Source: Owenia fusiformis (taxonomy: Eukaryota; Annelida; Polychaeta; Sabellida; Oweniidae). Taken from it: a DNA stretch of 64,000 bases. Below the pieces are notes generated by a model. That model was not told the DNA's origin. It ran no database searches and was given only the letters and a program-made list of their open reading frames with translations. How positions within the stretch are numbered: position 1 is the first letter of the stretch; every line of letters begins with the position of its first letter. The DNA is taken from the NCBI GenBank assembly GCA_903813345.2, contig CAIIXF020000001.1, positions 44,969,885-45,033,884 on the forward strand. The letters run 5' to 3'. The position numbers and the translations under genes were made by a program. Positions 33,788-43,349 of the stretch are shown piece after piece.

Positions 33788-35068
33788 TAAGGGAACATGG
33801 GGCAAAACGGCCCTAAAAATTTAGTTTTAAGTTGTTCTGTACGGGATATTTTCTTATCTGTCAATCATCGCGCACTTTGATGTTCCACTTTATTAATGGT
33901 TTGTGGTTTACATTTTTGGAGTGTTTTATACTTGCCTAGGACTATTTTCTGTGATTTTTCAATGGTCAAAAATATTGTCGAGAGTGGGGCAAAACGGCCC
34001 ATGGGTGGGGCAAAACGGCCCACTCTCTGTTACATGGGTTTTAAAACCAAAATTAATAATTTACAAGACTCGTCTACACACATCTTATCTCAGACCTTTG
34101 GCAGATAAAGTATTCTTAACTCCTACCATAATTCTAGCCATTCGATATGTGTCGGAAGGAAATAATTAAGGTACAATTAAACAAAATGTTAAAATCGTTA
34201 TAATTTGAGAATTGTTCTTGTACAATAAGACTTTTGTATGTTATAACATGTGTGGGCCGTTTTGCCCCAAAGGCATGTGAATTTTCATATAGAGTTACTC
34301 AGATGCAAGTAGGTTCAGGCTTACCAGTTTCGCCACCAGATGGCTGATTCGGGGGAAATAACATGGCAGGGTATTGTAAAATTCCCTTAAACTTGAATAT
34401 TCATCAGTTACTTGTTCACTTTTCATATTACCCTTTTGTATCTGATAGTTATACAAATTAAAATATGTCCAGTGAAAGAAAATATTATCTGCCCAACACA
34501 AGAAAAGATATTTCCATTTTTGTGATTTTACAACGTGGGGTCTATGGGGAATCTCCCAGACCTAGAAGAAGAAAATTAAATTTTCGAAGTTGATAAACCC
34601 TTTTCAAAACCACATTTTTGGATGTAATTTTACATGTAGATTCCAAATATGACATCAATTTGACTTAATTTGGAACTTTTAATGACATAAATCAAGATAA
34701 TTTCTACTCGCATCTAGGATATTTGGCTAATATTTGAAGCTCGGAATTTTTACAAAAATAAAGAATAACTGAATATGCATACTCTGTGTGAAATGTTCAA
34801 TCAAAACGATATTCCATTGTTGCCGGATTTTTTAGAGATTCTTGTGGGAGGGGTAATTTGCAAAAAAGAGAGTGAAAAGTAGAATTACCTCTAATTACCT
34901 AAAGCGAGACGCTGAGCTTGCAGTTAAAAATGGGCGGTCGAGAAGGTGGCGGAAATTTCAAAATTCGGTTATGTGACTTTTGAAGAACCATCTTTTTATA
35001 CTACAGTTCAAAAGATATTTCGATGGGCCACTTTGCCCCACAGGGCCGTTTTGCCCCATGTTCCCTTA
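33788..35068. mobile_element. 1.28-kb TIR element with repeated GGGGCAAAACGGCCC motif
   Basis: A 26-bp perfect terminal inverted repeat (beginning TAAGGGAACATGGGGCAAAA) lies at 33788-33813 and 35043-35068. The GGGGCAAAACGGCCC core recurs inside at about 33987 and 34008 and inverted near 34254. The left end abuts TTAA and the right end TTAT, so a TTAA-type target (piggyBac/Kolobok-like) is possible but imperfect. No transposase frame is present, so it is non-autonomous. Confidence 0.8.
34290..34420. repeat. Interspersed repeat copy A (related to 37555-37690)
   Basis: 'ccagtttcgccaccagatggctgattcgggggaaata.catggcagg.tat..gtaaaattccctta..cttgaatattcatcag' matches 37573-37665 in the same orientation, with substitutions. 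It sits inside the 33788-35068 element. The minus-strand reading 'CAG|CCATCTGGTGGCGAAACTG|GTAAG' resembles an exon but is better explained by the repeat. Confidence 0.55.
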
Positions 35069-35234
35069 TGTCATGAAGTGTTAGCCTCCCCGGGGCGGTA
35101 CTTTGTGCCCCCCTTAGGAACTCCCGTAAGTGCGATTAGCTTAGGAACTCTACGGCTAAGGTGGCCCAATATATTGGCTTTCACATTTCCCGACCTGGCA
35201 ATGGGAGATCTATTTTGCTAACTTGAAATTGGAA

Positions 35235-35305
35235 TAATCTGGGGTAGTTTAGAGAATACAACACCAAGAAAATGCATGCTGGTGGCTCCCAGAGGGTATA
35301 CACAT
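35235..35305. repeat. Inverted repeat, left partner of 40376-40448
   Basis: 'ggtagtttagagaatacaacaccaagaaaatgca' and 'ggctcccagagggta' match the reverse complement of 40376-40448 with a few differences. Together with the 36668/39970 pair it gives two nested inverted pairs spanning 35.2-40.4 kb. Confidence 0.7.
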
Positions 35306-35884
35306 TTTTCACCAAGTGCTTTTTTCATCTCCAATCAAATTGCAGGATTCGATCACGTGAACAATCATGGGCACATGCTCTCTCAGTGCTGCGCATGCGC
35401 AGAGTTAAATTTGAAATCGTGGGAATGGCGTTTACATCAGTTCAACATCGTCATTTCAAACCTACGGTAATACTATTGAAGTTACTCGATCCATACTTGT
35501 AAAGAATACTCATAAAACTACAGTGAAAATTTGGAGATCCATTTCAACGGCAAATTGAGGCCTGTTTATAAAATTTGTTTTCGAACGTGCTAATATGATA
35601 GGGCATCTTTGGGGAATCTCCCCCCTGGCCAACACGGTAAAATACCGAATGGCGAAAAAAGCGAACGCATTCCGTTCGGTCTTTGCATGCGATTGCCGTT
35701 TATGTCACGCATTTGGTACAAAATATGTTTATATATCACTCATTTGTTTCGAAAATATTCACATCTACTATATATATTTTGCAAGTGGATCCAAGAGACC
35801 AAGTGGGCAAGTCAATTATTTTGCAGGGGTGGCATGATACACAGATTTCAATTTTGTATATAGTGAATTCCCAGTGATTGATTT

Positions 35885-36100
35885 CAGTACAGTAAAACTG
35901 TCATAGTGAACACCTCTTTAGTGAAGATCTGTGCCCAGTGAAAACATGCGTCTACTCTATTGAACACCTGTGTATAGTGAACACCAATTCCCAGTACAGT
36001 AAAACTGTCATAATGAACATCTCTTTAGTGAAATACTGTGCCCAGCGAACATATGAGTATACTCTATTGAACACCTGTGTGTAAGCGAACACCAATTCCC
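35885..36100. repeat. Tandem duplication, 2 x 107 bp, of a pogo-type repeat end
   Basis: The unit 'cagtacagtaaaactgtcat.gtgaac' to 'tgaacacctgtgta..gtgaacaccaattcc' starts at 35885 and again at 35992 with few changes. It contains repeated 'agtgaacacc' words and the CAGTAAAAC start shared with the MITE next to it. Confidence 0.8.
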
Positions 36101-36138
36101 AGCCAGTGATTTCAGTAACTTTTAGAGGGGATTGTACC

Positions 36139-36598
36139 TACAGTAAAATCTGTCTAATCCAAGGGACCAGCTCAGAGCGTTCGGATTAGGAGGTGTTCAC
36201 ATTTTGAGGTTTTGCATTTGCAAGATTTGGGTTTTTGAAGAAATAGAAACAAATTCTCAATAAATATTATAGTTCTTTTGACTACTTAGCTTTGGCATTA
36301 GAGTGACATGAAAATCTGATTCAAATGAATTTAGTCATCCTAGAAAGCCCCACCATGAGTGAGATCGTTCAAGTTTTTTTCAAATATTTGATCAATTTAT
36401 GGAACATGTGATATTTTATGTGTTCAGATTAGATAGGTTAATTTTCAAACATGACTGTTCACTGTCAAAATTGGGAGATGTTCATATTTCAAGTTTTTTA
36501 AACATTTGAGTCAATGGGAGAAAAAACGGGACCAAAAAATGTTCAAATTGGGAGGTGTTCGGATTAGCCAAGTGTTCAGATATACAGGTTTTACTGTA
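36139..36598. mobile_element. Pogo/Tigger-like MITE (460 bp)
   Basis: It runs from TA-CAGTAAAATCTGTCTAATCC to the inverted ATACAGGTTTTACTG-TA, with 'gttcggattaggaggtgttc' on the left and 'gtgttcggattagcc' on the right. CAGTAAAACCTG-type ends flanked by TA are characteristic of pogo-group elements. It has no open frame, so it is non-autonomous. Confidence 0.75.
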
Positions 36599-36667
36599 CT
36601 ACAATTGTTTTCAATCTTTTGGAGGAAAGTGTACATCATTCCAGAGAAATGACAGATGCACTGTATA

Positions 36668-36742
36668 TACAGTGATCGCCTACTATTAAAAGTGCGTAGC
36701 GTGATCAAAGACTCGACAAGATGCGCAAAATTCAAATATTTT
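36668..36742. repeat. Inverted repeat, left partner of 39896-39970
   Basis: The sequence 'acagtgatcgcctactattaaaagtgcg..tgatcaaagactcgacaagatgcgcaaaattc' is present inverted at 39896-39970. The copies are nearly identical apart from a 5-bp insertion (tagcg) here. The pair brackets the minisatellite region. Confidence 0.85.
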
Positions 36743-37554
36743 TTAACGGTTACTTTTAAAAGATTCATTTGTGTTTATATTACAGGCTACTGGTGATTCA
36801 ATTAGGTTTTGTAGGCACAAGAACACCCATATTCTTTGAGAAATATATATTAGTTTGACCATTTTTCGTATATGTTATTGATTTTACAATTTAAAGATAT
36901 AAATGCGATACAATATGTGTTATTTTATTTAAAAAGCTTGAAAATATCAAAAACAATAGAACATTTTTACTCTCTTTAATTTTTTATACTTAGGTAGGGT
37001 CTTGGACTTCCATTTGACCATGATGAAATTCACGTTTCCCCTTCAATAACATGAAATAAATATTTTAACACAGAAACGAATGGATCAGCCAATAGCGTGA
37101 GTTTCAGCAAACCATACACCCATATCTATATGCTTTTCAAGAGAAGAAAATGGGGATCTCGCAAAATGTATGTCCAAACTGATTCAGTCAATTAAATGGT
37201 CACTGTGTGTGTGTTCATTTTGTTTTTCTGCCTAGATTTGAATACATTACCATTAAATGATATATACACTGAACCTCTAGAACCTGCTAAGTGAAACACC
37301 TCTTGAAGCGTAACACCTTACAAGTGGAACCGTTTTTTAAGTTCCATTTTAGTCCATTTATTTTACGCCTCTGTTCCCAAGGTATGAGAACTATACACCT
37401 TGGCATCCAAGATGATTGTCGAATTGTAATGTAATTGTAATTGTAATAAAATATAAAATCTGAATTGTACATTATCTATTTCATTGGGGAGTTAAATCAT
37501 TCTTTTGCAGCAAGGTATCAATAAGTAATGTAATGACGTAATAACCTTCAGTAG

Positions 37555-37690
37555 ATGCCAGTAGTCAGTTCCCAGTTTCACCACGAGGTGGCTAACTTGG
37601 GTCATATATAAATGACAGGTATAAGGGAAAACTCCTCTAAGGTATTCAATATTCAGTAGATTTATTGATCAATTTTCAACTAAGGTCTAT
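37555..37690. repeat. Interspersed repeat copy B (related to 34290-34420)
   Basis: It shares the 'cccagtttc.ccac.a.gtggct' core and the downstream 'ggtat.agggaaaactcct..ggtattcaatattcag' order with copy A at 34290-34420. It is diverged and non-coding. Confidence 0.5.
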
Positions 37691-37699
37691 AAGTGATTA

Positions 37700-38700
37700 G
37701 CTTGAGAATTTTAGAATTGTATGTAATCTAATGCAAAATAAACGACTAGTGAGCGTTTTTAGAGAAACTCTACAAAATGTGAAATAAATACCATGCTATT
37801 ATCTCTAATGACAGAGTTATGTGGATCGATGGGACCGAGTAAAAGTTCCAGTTTAGGCTTTGCTCAGAGGGGTATCATCTCAGATTAACTGGTGGACACT
37901 ATTGGAGAATGAGAGTCTATTGTAATTTCAGAATCATTTATTGTCATTTCATTACTTATTGATATTCTCGTTCTATTGCAATTTCATTGGTAATTTTTTT
38001 TGATTTTGTAGCAGTTGTTGAATCAGAGATTCTGGATGATTTCATTCGATTATTGTCAATCACTGAAATTGTCATGAATTCATCACTTTCTACAAGTATG
38101 TGTTTATTTATTGATTTCACTTCATTTGGTATTATTCCAGAGAAATTTCTTGTTATCATTCTAGATTTGCCTCTATTTTCAGTAATCTTTCTCATCTTCA
38201 TCTCTTCTTCTTCATGATGTTCTACAAGGTGGTTTATAATGATTTGAAATTTAGGAGTTCGTAATGAAGGACAGTAAAATCATGTAAACCCAACCACTCT
38301 GAAATGCAAAGAACATATCATTAGAATCCACATGGTAAAATCACCCACTTGGCTGATCATAAATTGTTTTCATAACATCCTTCTTACTCGATACTGAAGG
38401 GGAGATGGAACGTCTGATATGCATGTAATGTTAAGTATTATGTATATTAACCATAAGCATGTTGGTTTTGTGGTTTTGGTAATCTAAAAACAGAAAATTT
38501 GGTGAAATATACATTTTCATTCGGCGGGTTTTTTGATTTTGCTTCATTTATTAACTCAGTTCAGGTATTTCGGTTGAACCAATCACCGAATCCTGTTACC
38601 AAATGAATCTTGAGTCTCTTATACAGCATATGGAATACCATCTGTAGGTAAAATGTCATTAAGGTGGTAAAGAAAAGAGAAACAAACCCAGCCTATTGCC
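37700..38700. other. Gene-poor stretch, nothing recognised
   Basis: AT-rich. The region 37938-38215 has antiparallel open frames of about 80 codons on both strands, without domains or splice context. I do not call a gene. Confidence 0.4.
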
Positions 38701-39030
38701 AGGTATAGTCAGTCTATACCAAAAGTATACTAAAAGTATACCTTGTTGATAGGTCTATACTGATACCAGACTGATACCATACCAATTAAGAGGTATATAT
38801 ACTGAATATAGATCTGTAAATAGGTATGAAGATACTGAATATACTGAAAGTATACCTGTTTTACTTATGATTTTCAATAGTATACTGAAAGCATACCAAA
38901 CAAACTCTGATAAATACTGAATATACTGAAAGCATACCAGTTTTACTTATGATTTTCAATAGTATACTGAAAGCATACCAAATAAACTCTGATAAATAAT
39001 GATTAGACTGAACGTATACCAGTTTTACTA
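38701..39030. repeat. GTATACTGAAA-type minisatellite, block 1
   Basis: A degenerate tandem repeat of 'atactgaaagtatacc' and 'gtctatactgataccat' words, including three copies of a ~65-70-bp higher-order unit ending 'ttttacttatgattttcaatagtatactgaaagcatacca' (about 38870-39000). The core contains the palindrome GTATAC. Confidence 0.85.
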
Positions 39031-39477
39031 TATCATTTTATAATATAAACGGCAAATGCAAAATTCATGATAAAAGTCAACAATTATTCATATGTAAGTT
39101 CTATTTTATGACCATTTGTTTCCACAACCTGTCCAACCAGACTAGGTGGCAGGGGAGCATTCCTGCTCATAATTACATTGAATGTTTTATATATTGAAAA
39201 CACAAAAAATGAGAGAAAGATATGAAAGATAAAGTCATAGTAAAAGAAATACAGTTAAAATTTGAAAATTAAAACTTTGCATCAAAAATACATCATGAAT
39301 AAAACTTGAATATAGTTAATATAAGAATATTAATTTATTTGTGGTACGTCTTTTAGAAGTCTTCATAATCCTGCATCTAATTAATTAGATAATGTAATGC
39401 TAGAAAATAAGACTGCTATCCAAATTACATGTACTAATTTTTCTCATCTGCAGAATGATTTAAAATTTAAGTTAGTA

Positions 39478-39870
39478 GAGTCACATTCATCCATATCAGT
39501 CTACAGACTGACATGTTAAGACTGTCAGTATAGACTAAATGTCGACCTATAGGTATATACTGATACCATACTGAAAGATACCTATATGTATACACTGAAT
39601 GTATACCCATTGGTATATACTGAAATTATACTGAAACCATACTGGTATGTATATACTGAAAGTATACTGAATGTATACCTATTGGTTTATACTGAAAGTA
39701 TACTGAAACCATACTGGTAAGTCTAATTACCATAATTGAAACATACCTGTCAATGGAATTTTAACATGGGACATATACTGAAAGTATACTGAAACTAGAC
39801 TAAAAGTTGACCTGTCAGTATAGACTGAAAGTATACCTGTCAGTATATACTGACCATACCTGGCAATGGG
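39478..39870. repeat. GTATACTGAAA-type minisatellite, block 2
   Basis: The same motif as 38701-39030 continues after about 450 bp of unrelated AT-rich sequence. It has many copies of 'tatactgaaagtatactga' and 'acctattggtatatactga' with scattered substitutions. Confidence 0.85.
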
Positions 39871-39895
39871 CCGGGAACATACCTTTCCTCCGACA

Positions 39896-39970
39896 TTTCG
39901 AATTTTGCGCATCTTGTCGAGTCTTTGATCACGCACTTTTAATAGTAGGCGATCACTGTACATACAGTGA
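39896..39970. repeat. Inverted repeat, right partner of 36668-36742
   Basis: It is the reverse complement of 36668-36742 and directly adjoins the end of the minisatellite. Together the two copies define a ~3.3-kb inverted-ended segment. Confidence 0.85.
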
Positions 39971-40375
39971 GGTGACACACTGTTATGGGAACTGGTCATA
40001 TCAGATGTTCCCACGCTTTTCGTCCAGAAGAGGTCATTTCCCAGGATTATAGATGAACCCTTGGCCAATCGATGATATAGTTTACATAAGAGAAGTATGA
40101 CTGTATGAATTCTGGGATATTCCTGTTTTGTTGAGACAGGTGAGAATAAAATTAACCCTTTGCAAATTTGATCAATACTGCCTCCAATCATCCAATACTT
40201 GGCTCAGTTAAAATAGTTGATTTATATTTGAATTCGATAATAACATTTAAAAATTAAATGTGTAGTAGTAATACTTTAGTACCTCTTATTAATTAATGTA
40301 TAATATTACAACATACATAATGATGTAGGCAATTTGCTTCATAAAAATCTAAAAGTAAAATTCATAATTTAAATT

Positions 40376-40448
40376 TACCCTCTGGGAGCCCCAAAATTTT
40401 AGAAAATGCATTTTCTTGGTGATGTATTTTCTAAACTACCATAATCCA
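40376..40448. repeat. Inverted repeat, right partner of 35235-35305
   Basis: 'taccctctgggagcc' and 'gcattttcttggtgatgtattttctaaactacc' are the reverse complement of the left partner, with an 18-bp internal difference. Confidence 0.7.
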
Positions 40449-40449
40449 A

Positions 40450-42348
40450 GGGAAAGATCAATACCCGGTGATTTCAGCGGGAAGTGGCGTTTCGTTCATT
40501 GGATGAGCTGCGCGCGCACGCATAAATGTGATTATCCAATATAATTAGGGGAGGGCTATTTGAAGTAGTTTTTGGTCTCAGGCGCGACCCAGGGCTGTTG
40601 TCTTAAGGACATTTCGTTGAAAATGAGCCATTCGGCTGATAATTGGTAAGAGTTTGCGATCTTATAATGTATAACTGTTACTCAGACACATATTTTGACA
40701 CGATTCTGTTGGAAATAAGCTTTGAACCGAGAGATATTCACGATTGATATGCACATTTTTGATTGTGCCATTGCTTTTCTATTGCACAACCCATGTATTG
40801 ATAGAAGAAACATTTATAATACAGATTGGTTTACCTTCAATACATGGCAGACACTACATATCGGTCTATTAATACCAGTTTGTGCCTTAAATAGTTTTAT
40901 ATTTCCGCATCCACGGCCTGGAGCCTGGGTGTGTTTGTCTCTTATGTGTATGCTTGTGCATGGACTTCTAATCACTAGCAGAATTTAACATGATGCAAAC
41001 TCGACATTATAACTCATGCTGTAACATTTTGACTTCGCTGGAAAACAATAGGAATTATTTTTCTTGCCAATCAATCATGAATCACAATCAAAATTTCAGA
41101 ATGATCAATCAGGCAATGATCCAAATCAAGTTATAACATTATATGATATTCAGCAAGAAGTCCGGTAGAAATACAGAATATTTAAACATCAAAGCTGAAA
41201 GTTAAAAGCTAATCTGTCAATTTTCTGTCTGCAAAAGAGCGTCCCAAGAGCGTTTACATTTGACACAATAACAGACTGAGGCCTTGAAATCTAGGATTCC
41301 CCAGGAAAATATGACGTCATACTAATTAGCATAAGGATTTCCCTATTGGGGTGGGTCGAGCCTTGTTCGAAAACACAATCCATAAATACATGCTAATTTC
41401 TAAGGAGATAGGAAGTGTATAACGTGTTTATCGATTTTGTTTAAAGATTTAATCAATTATCAAATTGTTTAAGTGGATAAAGTGGTCACACTTGCTTCAA
41501 TTCATAGCGAAATCGACGGATAGAAACTGACCGAATTCCCGATATCCTACCCCGTATTACTGTAGGCTATAAGCACAGTGACCTACAGAGGGCGCTATCA
41601 CAAACAAGTACTGGACGAACCGATAAATTCCCGGGTATTGTAACGCCCTTGCATAATCTGGCTCTCACACACCAATCTCAAAATCGATTTGTGGTCGTTC
41701 ATTTGAAGAGCCGGAACTGAAAACGCGGGAGTGTTTGAGGCAAGTTATGTTTTTGTTATTTTATGTTGTAATTGTCTATTAGTATGTTATTGTAATCACA
41801 TTGCATATGAAAAACATGTGAGAAATAACTTGCACGTATACGAGAATATATTTATTAGTATATCACCTATGACATCGTTTTTATAAGAGTTGAAAAATTT
41901 GGAATTTTATTTTCAATTTTATTTTGGCAGATTTATTTTGAAATTGGCCTAGACTAGCCTACAGTCTCAGTCTGTTAGCCTACAAATTTGTTTTTTAGCC
42001 TAGCCTCACACCGGAATAGCCTGAAAATGGTAAAGTCAGATACCGTTGTCACAAATGGCGGACATAACCGTCGGTTCAATTCTTCAATCACTTGCTCCTC
42101 GTTTCATGGGACCTTATCGTTGCTAAGTCTGTGCATTTATTAATCTCTTGTGATAATGTATCACATGAAATCCCAATTTCGTTCAAATTGGGTCGTGAAT
42201 CGCCAGAATACAGCGTCTCCGATATCATCAATAACAACGGAATCTGAATTTGGAATAATTTACAAAGACAACGACATATGGTAAATTATTTAAAATTCAG
42301 ATTCCTGTCATGGTTTTTATTCCATACTTAGTAAAGATAAAACAGAAA
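40450..42348. other. Gene-poor stretch upstream of the MDC1 gene
   Basis: No supported exon on either strand. Around 41,700 the sequence 'gaaaacgcgggagtgtttgagg|caagttatg' combines an E2F-like GC-rich word with a possible GC-type splice donor, so a non-coding first exon of the MDC1 gene could end there. This is speculative. Confidence 0.3.
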
Positions 42349-43153
42349 TTCTAGTGACCAGTTCATCTGGTTAAAATAACGAAATAATGAAATGTAACCA
42401 TGTGTCTACTTACCAGTTTGTTCAATGTCATCCATCCTGCTAGGTTACATTGTGCAACGCAGCCAAACACGACAATGAAGGCAACAACATATCGATATTG
42501 ATCTTAGCAGAATTTTGGGAAATTTAGATTGTCCATTTTGCAAGCTCACGTCACTGTCATGTGATACGTGTCTGATCATGTGACACGTGTCTGATCACGT
42601 GACTAGTTACTGTATCGATCATGTGACTTAATGATGTGTCACCCAAACCATGTCTTCAAGGAAAACGGTAGTAAATATTTTTGAAAATGTTTTGCGAGCA
42701 TTTTCTACTGATTATAGAAGGCCCAATTACGCAATGAACGAAACTGCTAAATTGTTTTTCGTGCCTAACAGGCCCAGTACGACACGGATGAAACTGCTAG
42801 ATTTTTAGTCTGCTTATTGATCTATTGATTCATAAAGACCTGAACTGATGCATTCAAGTAAGACCACCTCCTAAATGAAAACACTACACAAAAAGTGGTG
42901 AAAAACAAAGAACTAAAGTTGAAAGATCGCAACGTTTGCTACTTTGTTCAATTCCGGAAATCTCTAAGGGGCTGCAAATCTAAAATTTTTTAGATTTAGA
43001 TTTATAACCTCAGAGTACTGCCTTCAGTGTCGTGTTTGGCTGAGTTCCACAATGTAACCTAGCAGGATGGATGACATAGAACAAACTGATAAGAAGACAC
43101 ATGGTTACATTTCATTATTTCATTATTTTAACCATATGAACTGGTCACTAGAA
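42349..43153. repeat. Inverted duplication, 135-bp arms around a 535-bp spacer
   Basis: The left arm 42349-42483 and right arm 43019-43153 are reverse complements with roughly 10 differences, sharing 'aatgtaacctagcaggatgg' and the flanking 'ttctagtgaccagttcat'. The spacer is not palindromic. It stands immediately upstream of the MDC1 coding start. Confidence 0.9.
42414..42435 (-). CDS. Candidate first coding exon (MDDIEQTG) of an unidentified minus-strand gene
   Basis: On the minus strand ATG GAT GAC ATT GAA CAA ACT G is followed by a good donor, GTAAGT. The right arm of the inverted duplication carries the same ATG and seven codons on the plus strand, but its donor is changed to ATAAGA. No downstream exon could be attached, so this may be an exon of a divergent gene sharing the MDC1 promoter region or simply part of a repeat. 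Confidence 0.25.
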
Positions 43154-43349
43154 TTTAGATTTCAACTTTTCTCAATGATATTAAGTTTTTCTGTTTTCAC
43201 ATTTTATTCATGTTACTTTATACAGTTTTGATTTCCAGTTGATAAAAATGACATGCATGTTATGTACTATCTGTTGATATCTTGATTGATTAAATTCTTG
43301 ATTTCATTTACTAGGTCAAAGGTCATTGTAAATATTGGGGTTCGGAACC

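Noticed and set aside
34326-34351. Possible minus-strand micro-exon CAG|CCATCTGGTGGCGAAACTG|GTAAG
   Set aside because: The same core recurs at 37573-37600 in a diverged interspersed repeat, so the splice-like flanks are probably coincidental.
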